From Lepraria neglecta (taxonomy: Eukaryota; Ascomycota; Lecanoromycetes; Lecanorales; Stereocaulaceae), in contig CM065652.1 of the NCBI GenBank assembly GCA_033220425.1, positions 3,534,001-3,598,000 of the forward strand: a stretch of 64,000 bases of DNA, given 5' to 3'. The notes beneath the pieces are model-generated. The model had not been told where the DNA came from and did not search any database. It worked only from the letters and a program-made list of their open reading frames with translations. Within the stretch, counting starts at the first letter, position 1. Every line of letters starts with the position of its first letter. This document shows, piece by piece, positions 56,260-64,000 of the stretch. Both the position numbers and the translations under genes were made by a program.

Positions 56260-59200
56260 ATGCCGCCAGACATCCGGAGTTTCTTTGGAGGGAAGGGGGG
56301 TCAAGCTCCAGCGTCGAGCCAGGAGCAGAAAGCTCCAAAGGATGCTGTATGTATAATGTCTTCTCCCACCCATGAAACATCCACAGGGAACCTCTGGTCG
56401 ATAGTGAATACATCTCGTTTCCACTTGTCTCAGTCTCTACGCCACTTTTTCATACAATTTGTCTACACGGTCCACGTTCTCGGCTTTCAACACGCTGACT
56501 TCTGGGTTGCTCATTCACAGGCGAAGGAAAAGAAGCCTAAGGGACGAGGTATGGTATACACTCCGCCACAAGGGTTGCCTTGAGACTAATTCAGAGAAGG
56601 GAAACGGAAGGTCCTTAGTGACAGTGAAGACGATTTAGTCATGGAACCAACCAAGAAATCAACACCAAAGAAGCCTCCGCCCAAGAAGCAGATGTGGGAT
56701 GGGCCTTGCATTTTTGACCCCCATGCCCAATGCTGATTTGCGATTCAGGAAGCGGGACTCTCCTGTCGGAGAAGTTACCACAACCTCTGATTACTTCGCC
56801 TCTAGCGGCAAGTCGAAGCCAACACGCTCTACGCCGGTGAAGTCAAAAGCCCAACCGGAGAGGAAGGCTGCCGAAGAACCCAAAGCTCCCTCTGCAAAAT
56901 CTACACCCAAAGCCAAAGCTACCCCTAAATCTGAGCCCGCAACAAATGGCAAATCGAGTTCTCGAAAGAAGAGCAAGCCGAATTATGCCGTGGACCTGGA
57001 CGATGAAGATAGTGATTTTGCGCCCAAAGTCATCAAAGATGACGCGGACTCAGGTGAAGACATCTTTGTGGCGGATTACAAGACAGGAAGGAAGGGCGAT
57101 GTAGATGCGTATGAGAGCGATGACGACGAAGATGAGATCATTCAACCGACTCGGAAAACGACGAAAGGGGCCAAAGGGGCATCCTCGAAGAAGCAGGCTG
57201 AATCAAGCGACGATGATATTGGCACTCAGATGAAAGAAATCCCTATGAAAGATATTCCCGAATACAAGGAGCCAAAGGCAGGCAAAGCAACTAATGGTAC
57301 CAAAGCCTCCAAAGGTCGGAAGAGAAAATCTGAGGAATTAGAAGATGATGACGACGAAGACGAAGATGATATTGCGCCAGCGTCCAAAAAGGCAAAAGCC
57401 TTAAAAGGAAAGTCACCAGCGAAGAAGGCTAGGCCGAAAAAAAAGAAGGAAGAAGAACTCGAGGCTAGGACGCAAGTGGATGATATACTCGACAACATCC
57501 CAACAGTTCGAGCGCCAACACCTCCACCCCGTGATGGTGACAAAAAGTTCAACTATGCCGCTTTCAATGTCAATCATAGCGAACCTGCGCTTTCCGGTTC
57601 AGCAGCGGATCTCCCTGTGGGTGCTGAAAATTGCCTTGCGGGGCTCACCTTCGTCTTCACAGGCGTGCTTGATAGTTTAGAACGCACTGCCGGTCAAGAG
57701 CTGTTGAAACGCCACGGAGGGAAGGTTACTACTGCACCGAGCAAAAAGACGAGCTTCGTCGTGCTTGGCTCTGACGCAGGCCCGAAGAAACTGGAGACTA
57801 TCAAACAATTTGGTCTCAAAACTATCAACGAGCACGGACTGTTTGAGCTGATTCGCAAATTACCAGCCAACGGTGGAGACGGCAAGGCTGCTGAGCAGTA
57901 CGAGGCAAAGAAAAAGCAAGAACAGGAGAAGGTCGAAAAAGCCGCCGAAGAGATGGTGAAGCAGGAACGTACAGAAGCTAAGAAGGCTGCAAGTACGAAA
58001 GCTGGCTCCAAGCCACAATCGAAAGGAGACATAGCCGGCTCCGCAACTACTGATAGCCGACTATGGACTGTCAAATACGCCCCTACAGCTACGAGCATGA
58101 TATGTGGCAACAAGGGTCAAGTCGAAAAGCTCCAAGCCTGGCTCAGGGCGTGGCCTGTCAATCTCAAAATCAAGTTCAAAAAGCCAGGGAAAGACGGATG
58201 GGGTATCTTCCGCGCAATGTGTCTCCATGGCCCCCCAGGAATAGGCAAGACTACTGCAGCTCATCTCGCCGCCAAGCTAGAGGGTTATGACGTTGTCGAG
58301 AGCAACGCCAGTGATACAAGGAGCAAGAAACTGGTCGAGACTGGACTCAGAGGCGTCCTCGATACGACTTCATTGCTTGGTTACTTTGCTGGGGATGGCA
58401 AGAAGGTGGAAGCAGAGAAGAAAAAGATAGTTCTTGTTATGGATGAAGTTGACGGCATGTCTGCTGGAGATCGCGGAGGTGTAGGAGCTTTAGCAGCGGT
58501 CTGCAGAAAGACCAGCATTCCTATCATCTTGATATGCAATGATCGTCGGTTACCAAAGATGAAGCCATTCGACTCCGTGGCCTTCGACCTACCATTCCGG
58601 AGACCAACCATAGATCAAATTCGTCAGAGAATCATGACAATTTGCTTCCGAGAAAAGCTGAAGGTACCTCCAAACGTCATCAATGCCTTGATCGAAGGAA
58701 GTCATGCCGATATTCGCCAAGTCATCAACATGCTCTCGACAGCCAAACTCGATCAGGATGCCATGGACTTTGACGGTGGTAAGCAGATGTCTAAATCCTG
58801 GGAGAAACACGTAATCCTCAAGCCTTGGGACATCGTGAGCAAAATCCTAGGCGGTGGAATGTTCGCTCCCAGTAGCACATCCACGTTAAACGACAAGATC
58901 GAGCTTTATTTCAATGATCACGAATTTAGCAACTTGATGCTACAGGAAAACTACCTCGGAACCAATCCTATGTTGTCGAATACTTACACGGGCAAGGAAA
59001 AGAATCTGAAGATGCTAGAGCTCGTGGACAACGCGGCAGAGAGCATTAGTGATGGAGATCTTGTCGATCGTATGATACATGGATCTCAGCAGCAGTGGGC
59101 TCTCATGCCTACACATGCCGTTTTCAGTTTTGTCAGGCCCGCTAGCTTTGTTGCCGGAAGTCAAGCCGGGTCTCAGACCCGCTTTACCTCCTGGTTGGGC

Positions 59201-59895
59201 AATAACAGCAAGCAAAGTATGCAGACCACCAAGCTCTAAAACTCGTGAATACCACGCTAACGCACTAAAAAGGCAAACTCATGCGATTTATCAAGGAAAT
59301 CCAAGGCCACATGCGGCTCCGAGCTTCTGGCGACCGACATGAGATTCGACAACAGTATCTTCCTTTGCTGTGGTATCGACTTGTGAAAGAATTACAAAAA
59401 GAAGGCAAGGAAGGGATCGACGATATCATCGCTCTGATGGACAGTTACTACCTCACAAAGGAAGACTGGGACGCAGTCCTCGAGCTCGGCGTTGGCCCAA
59501 TGGATATGGCAAACATCAAGATCGATACACAGGCTAAGAGCGCCTTCACTAGAACATACAACCAGATGTCCCATCCGCTACCTTACATGAAAGCGAGCCA
59601 AGTTGTAGCTCCAACGAAGAAATCCAAGGAGAGGCCAGATCTTGAAGAGGCAATAGACGAGTCGGATTCGGGGGTGAGCTCTGGAGAAGATCAGGCGGTC
59701 CTTGATGACGACAAGCCTCTGGATCTGAAGAAGGACAAGTACGTCGCGGCTCCGAAGAAAAAGAAAGCTGCGGCTGGGAAGAAGGCTGGTGCGAAGGGGA
59801 AGGGAAAAGGCAAGGTTAAGGACGAGAGCGAGGATGAGGAGGAGAGTGAGGAGGATGTTAAGCCTAAGAAGGGGAAAGGAAGGGCTAAGAAGTGA
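56260..59895 (+). CDS. RFC1: Replication factor C large subunit
   Basis: Largest subunit of the PCNA clamp loader. Five exons (56260-56346, 56521-56548, 56597-56693, 56749-59216, 59273-59895) give 1100 residues. The very N-terminus MPPDIRSFFGGK resembles a PCNA-binding motif, typical of RFC1. A long Lys/Ser/acidic disordered region follows (about 30-355). The BRCT domain (about 360-445) has LAGLTFVFTGVLDSLERTAG and KHGLFE-like NEHGLFELI. The AAA+ module has Walker A HGPPGIGKTTAAH (about 564), ESNASDTRSKK, Walker B LVMDEVDGM (about 632) and sensor ILICNDRRLPKM. The RFC1 C-terminal domain spans about 760-1010. The basic tail GKKAGAKGKGKGKVKDE is probably a nuclear localisation signal. Two of the first three exons are under 100 nt, one only 28 nt, and easy to miss. 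Confidence 0.95.
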
Positions 59896-60535
59896 AAGGA
59901 TGTGGCTACCATTTTTGTATGATATGAACCATATGCTTGCATTGCTGTCACTGGTATGCTGTAACTTTATGATCCATCGCCTTTAGATATCACAAATACT
60001 GACAATGAGAAAAGTATCATGTATTAATAATAAGGGTCGTATGAAGATATTTATGTAAACGCTTTATAGGGATCATGGCCCTCATAATCTAACGCTGCGG
60101 CCAAAACACAAGCTGCGCCCGCATATTTCAAAGTCTGCATTGTCTCTTGGAACCATTTATCCGGAGTAAGATATAGGGTACACAGCTTTTTGGCCCCGAT
60201 TCTCTGGCCCCGAGACTTGTGCTTGGCCTGAATTCTGCTCCCAGACAGCCTATATTTTGCTCCGGAGACCCATCCTTTGGCTCGGCTTCAAGTCTTCGAA
60301 GGGCGATACCGGCTCCGAAGTCTGCAAGTCCTACCTAAAAACAGCGACGAGGAGGAGTCTGCTAACCTGAACAGCAAGACGAGTTCTACAGATGAGAGAG
60401 GTCGAGATGCAGAGCCTGTGAGTAGAGCTACCTCGATCCTAGTGATTTGGCTCGCGCTGTGACTAAGGAGTTCTGCCATTCGAATAGAATAATGGCCCTC
60501 CCAACGCGACTTTTTTCAGCTTGCCACTCCCACAA
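59896..60535. other. Intergenic after RFC1
   Basis: RFC1 3' UTR followed by sequence leading into relics. A repeated GGCCCCGA motif occurs near 60193-60218. The frame at 60277-60462 has no recognisable match. No gene called. Confidence 0.4.
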
Positions 60536-60900
60536 CTACCGAGATATCAGTACTATAGTCATCATTATTGCCACCACTTCGCACCACAACCCCACTCTTA
60601 ATATCCCTGCTGCCCCTTCAAAAGCATGCACGCCGGTGACTGTATGAGGACCGTTCTTACTCCCCACCAGTGAACTTCCCTGCGTCCCTATTGCCAAGCC
60701 AGCACTCCCAAAAGACAGTCCTCCAGGCCTAATCCCTCCTATGATCAACCCACCCAACCCTCCACTGTTAGTCTAAATTACTATGGTCTTGGTGCCTACG
60801 ACTAGCGAGCCAGCAGTGTCTAGAGATACTGGTATCTCGCTAGCAGTTACGCCCGGGGTTGCTGGGGTTAGAGTAGTACCCGAAGACGGTGATTCGGGGC
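60536..60900 (-). pseudogene. Relic of a Gly/Ser repeat surface-type protein (C-terminal part)
   Basis: On the minus strand, degenerate repeats of the form TASEIPVSLDTAGSLVVGTK (about 60790-60860) are followed, after an in-frame stop, by GGLGGLIIGGIRPGGLSFG and a hydrophobic end with VGLWCEVVAIMMTIVLI. Many fungal secreted proteins have repeats of this kind (G..V.G..VSL...GT.LVVG) before a GPI-signal-like tail. No start or upstream part is present, and a transposase relic follows. It looks like a truncated, broken copy. Confidence 0.45.
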
Positions 60901-60920
60901 AGGGGGGGCAAAATTAATAA

Positions 60921-61200
60921 TATAGTAAAGAAATAGAAGGAACAAGCGGGCCTAAAGCACTATTTCAACTGCGCTTCATCCCCGGACCTAGCCCCTATAG
61001 AGAACTGCTGGCAGGCCCCGAAACAGCTGCTTAGAAAGACGCCGTATTGGGACGATACTACTATACGGGCGATTATTGATGAGGGCTGGGAGCGTGTTTC
61101 GATCCCCTTTATTAATGAGCGTGTAAATACAATGCCAGCGGGCTGTTATAGAGGGCCAGGGCGCTATGACTGGCTATGATTAGATAGGGGTGATATAGGG
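60921..61200 (+). mobile_element. Tc1/mariner-type DDE transposase relic
   Basis: A fragment reading HYFNCASSPDLAPIENCW, then RKTPYWDDTTIRAIIDEGWE and FINERVNTMPA matches the end of a DDE transposase: SPDLxPIENCW carries the third catalytic acidic residue. Stops lie upstream in the same frame and the last residues (VIEGQGAMTGY-like) are in a different frame, so it is inactive. No terminal inverted repeats or TA target duplications were found. Only about 90 codons remain of the usual 350-550. The sequence is not AT-enriched, so RIP is not evident. Confidence 0.65.
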
Positions 61201-61698
61201 GTGTATGTAGAGGGCCTTGGCGAACCGATTCTTTTGTCACCCGCGAGATTACCAAAAGCCCCCCGCTGGAACTGTCACTCCATTCGTCTACAAATATGTA
61301 ATGAGTCAGGACCAAACTCACTTTAAGCAGTTGTATAGACACCCAATTCTGGCACATGGGTCTTTCCACATCTGCCAGTCAGGCTGGCAAATAAGATTCT
61401 TGCGATCACGAGTCAAAGCCTTCCACACTCGATGGAAGGTTTTATTCGTGACTGCATTGAGATTCGCCGCTGGAGCAAAGGACATTCAGGAATGGAAGAT
61501 GCTGGAGAAGGACTCCCGTCTCTGCAGCCACATGAATGATCGGATTGTTCTGGGATAACCAAGTAGATAGTAACATTGGCCAGCTAATTAGAAAATGATA
61601 CAGCACTCACGGTACACCTTTCCTACTACCATTATTGCCCATTATTGCCTTTGCGCATCCAAATCGAACCGTCGAGCCTCTAATGTCTCTGACATATG
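61201..61698. other. Intergenic between relic and TF gene
   Basis: A frame at 61217-61558 (+) is open but has no match I recognise. It may be a relic of the neighbouring mobile element or chance. Confidence 0.35.
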
Positions 61699-63640
61699 CT
61701 AATTTGTGGGGCCAAACATAGGCGCTCTTGGAAAGGCATAATCAAGGCTCACATTGAGACTGCCATCCCAATTTGGGTAGACGGCTTCTAGAAGTTGCCG
61801 GACCAGCCTGGAGTTGACTTTGAACTCGTTCAGTGGGGAAGAAAGCCCAAATCTTGGGCCTAGCCATTCGAGGATCCTCTCCAATAAATTAAGGCATCTA
61901 CTGGCCCTGTTCACCTTCTCACCGACTCCGCAACTGTAGATGCCTGGCGGTGCGGACCATGGATCGGAGTCCCGAGGAAGGTTTGGTACGATGCCACTGA
62001 AAATCAGGTTGGAGTCCTGCAGCAGCAAGCTAAGAAATCGTTCAGCAACGAATGAGGTTCTCAGCAAGTCGTGCGATGTATAGAAGGCGACCTTTTCTTG
62101 ATCTTGGCTTATCGAAGACATCGTTTCTGCATACTCAAAAGCGTAGTCGAAGATCAGAAACTTGCCGTACTCGTTGAGCTTCCCGTCCAATCCAGAAGGT
62201 GACAATATGAGGATACTACTGAACAGGACGTCACAATGGAGCAGCCGTTTCATCGATTTATCAATTTGATCTGGCATTTCTGCCCACCAGCCATGCATGT
62301 CCTGAAGTGAGGTGGCCATGAATGACCATGTGTCTTCTAGAGCAGGACGGCCAGACTGAAAAAGCGTCTGATATGCGTGCGATTGGATTCTGCGGAGGCG
62401 ACCTAGCTGTACAGCCGATTCGAGGCCATAGAAGAAGAGCTGATTTGTGGTGGTGGAACCTTCGCGAAGTTTTGGAGGCGTCATGTTGGCGGAGTCATCC
62501 GTGAACGAGAAGCCTCGACGGTAGACCATGCTTATAGATCTGCAAGAGCCTCAGCAAAAACCTTTTCAAATCGGGTGATGGATACTGACCTGTCCAAGAC
62601 GTACACGCAGAGATATATTCGTCGACGTAAATCGAGCTCAGACTCTTTCAGTTGTAGTTCGGGTGGGGGATCTTGGTGTAGCCCGATGTCTACCATGGCG
62701 CGAGAAGCAAGACCAATCAGGTACCAACTGTTGAAATGATGAGGGTCCAACATTGAGTAAAGTACCAGCAGAACCATTGCCTGGATTCCTACGACTGAAC
62801 CGGGATGAATAACGGCTTCAATATGACCAAGCGCTGAACCAGCGTGGCGGACAGCATCTTGGTACTGAGTATCGCCTCTTCTTCGTGAGAGGGAGGAATA
62901 GGCAATTGCAAGCACTAGTCGGGTGGTCCAATGGTCCATTGGGTCCGCATAGCCTTGATATACTGCGTCGATAGATCCATAAATTTTCGTTTCAGTCAGG
63001 AAAGGGTACAAGACATGTACATTTCCGAGATAATGCTCGATCAATGGGGCGATGGCATGTCTTTGAGGGAGCACGTTGTTTGTTAGTCTGGGCATCTCCT
63101 CAAGGGAGGACGTAGAGAGAACAAGTCTGGCATAGGACATCTCTTTGGTGAAGCCATGAAAGTCTCTCGCGGTTGCGTTCACCGATCTATGGGCAAGGAT
63201 TCGTCAAACATCCCCGAAAAAGTACACAAGCTTACTTACAGAAAGCCGAAGTCCGAGACTAGATCGTCGATGTTTGAAGCCTCTTTCCGCTGAGCTCTTG
63301 TATTGCCAGCTTGGAGTGGGATTTCCGGCGAGAGGAAGGTCTGTGCTGATACCACGTCAAGGAGATTGCTCGCGGCTGCTTTTCGTGCCTTGGCTTGAGA
63401 GATCTGCTTTTCCAACTTTTCGACACGTGTCTCGAGTGAAGCAACATAATTACGCTCTTTGCCTTTGGCGACCCCATCGTTTGCGCTTGAGCACTCTGCA
63501 TCCCTTCCCGCCTTTTCGCAAGCCGTACAAGCTGGTAGTTTGCCATCGCATTTGACCTTGGCGGACCGACATCTCTGGCAAGCCGAAACTGGCCGACTCA
63601 CTCGCAACAAGGGAGTCTCAAATTTGTTGAGTTTGGCCAT
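61699..63640 (-). CDS. Zn2Cys6 fungal transcription factor
   Basis: Three exons (63240-63640, 62590-63186, 61699-62539; introns 63187-63239 and 62540-62589) give 612 residues. The zinc cluster is near the N-terminus (about 20-50): ACQRCRSAKVKCDGKLP followed by ACTACEKAGRDAEC, six cysteines with spacing 2-6-6-2-8. A short coiled-coil dimer element follows (SLETRVEKLEKQISQAKARK). The fungal-specific regulatory domain has DDLVSDFGFLSVNATARDFH, HYLGNVHVLYPFL, SWYLIGLASRAMVDIGLHQD and RRRIYLCVYVLDRSISM. Target genes and ligand are unknown; no biosynthetic cluster is visible within the window, though the neighbour beyond 64000 cannot be seen. All domains look intact. Confidence 0.92.
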
Positions 63641-64000
63641 GTTGGACTACATCACAATTTGGATGATAGAGATCTGGTCTCGCTGGTCCAATTCGAGAGA
63701 CGAGGGGCGGATGTTGGCTCTCAAATTTCGGGCAGACTGATAGTAGATGCCTCCACGATCTCCGAATACGAGTGTACTGGGCCCTCGTGATAGCCTTACT
63801 CGCACGTAGCCACCGGAGAAAGTGTCATAACGGAGAAAGTAAAGTCTGCCGAGGCCATACTGCAGCCTAAGTGGTCTGTGAGGCTCAGCGGTATGGTCTG
63901 TCCACCAATAGATAAGTGATAACTGTATGCAGCGTTGAGTTCATGAATATCTAGGCAAAACAGGCAGAAATCCAAGGGTCGTAGCGTTGGGCGCCATCCC
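63641..64000. other. Upstream region of the Zn2Cys6 gene, window edge
   Basis: The promoter of the transcription factor and an unread neighbour. No coding frame of note; nothing else recognised. Confidence 0.4.

Noticed and set aside
61699-63640. Zn2Cys6 gene as regulator of a secondary-metabolite cluster
   Set aside because: No polyketide, peptide synthetase, terpene or tailoring enzyme gene is visible in the window; anything beyond 64000 cannot be judged.

Overview
This window is nuclear DNA from a filamentous ascomycete (Pezizomycotina). The genes are spliced with many short introns, mostly 45-65 nt with GTRNGT-like donors and NAG acceptors. The protein set is clearly fungal: a Hop1 with HORMA and PHD domains, a calcipressin, a Zn2Cys6 regulator, a HET-domain relic and several fungus-only unknowns. 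Leotiomycete-like affinity is a weak inference from the style of the unknown families. No prokaryotic, organellar, viral or CRISPR signal was seen.

Layout, left to right. 0.5-2.9 kb: HOP1 (meiotic axis). 4.3-6.8 kb: a Ser/Pro-rich fungal protein of unknown role. 7.3-8.8 kb: a Golgi UDP-sugar transporter. 9.3-14.4 kb: the MER3/HFM1 meiotic helicase in seven exons. 15.1-16.7 kb: a zinc-finger-like unknown with an uncertain 5' end. 16.7-20.8 kb: a gene-poor stretch holding a short perfect satellite of nine 8-bp units. 20.8-27 kb, minus strand: calcipressin, MDP-1 phosphatase, an LRR protein and a Nudix hydrolase. 28.2-30.3 kb: ATE1 arginyl-transferase (eleven exons). 30.6-36.2 kb: a Cys-rich unknown, mitochondrial PheRS, mitochondrial GrpE, COQ3 and TFIIE-beta. 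36.7-44.3 kb: the MLP1/TPR nuclear basket protein and dynactin p27. 45.2-47.4 kb: a decayed HET-domain gene. 47.5-51.4 kb: COX11 and a 763-residue unknown. 51.9-52.8 kb: a probably decayed coiled-coil gene. 53.0-59.9 kb: RFC3 (yeast Rfc5 type), a small Gly-rich gene, mitochondrial uL16 and RFC1. 60.5-61.2 kb: relics of a surface-type repeat protein and of a Tc1/mariner-type transposase. 61.7-63.6 kb: a Zn2Cys6 transcription factor.

Themes. Two ZMM/axis meiosis genes (HOP1, MER3) lie within 14 kb. Two clamp-loader subunits (RFC3, RFC1) lie within 7 kb, each with MBF/E2F-like motifs upstream. Five mitochondrial genes are present (PheRS, GrpE, COQ3, COX11, uL16m), two of them, GrpE and COQ3, divergent from one promoter region. 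The most striking pattern not tied to any one gene is a base-composition switch inside many genes: the coding strand is C-rich in the 5' part and turns abruptly G-rich in the 3' part (COQ3, dynactin p27, calcipressin, MDP-1, GrpE, uL16m, RFC3). I see no convincing wholly new multi-gene system. The candidates most worth follow-up are this skew switch, the clustered RFC and meiotic genes, and the unknown fungal proteins.

Exon borders were placed by hand from frame continuity and splice consensus. Where I checked, exon lengths sum to a whole number of codons.
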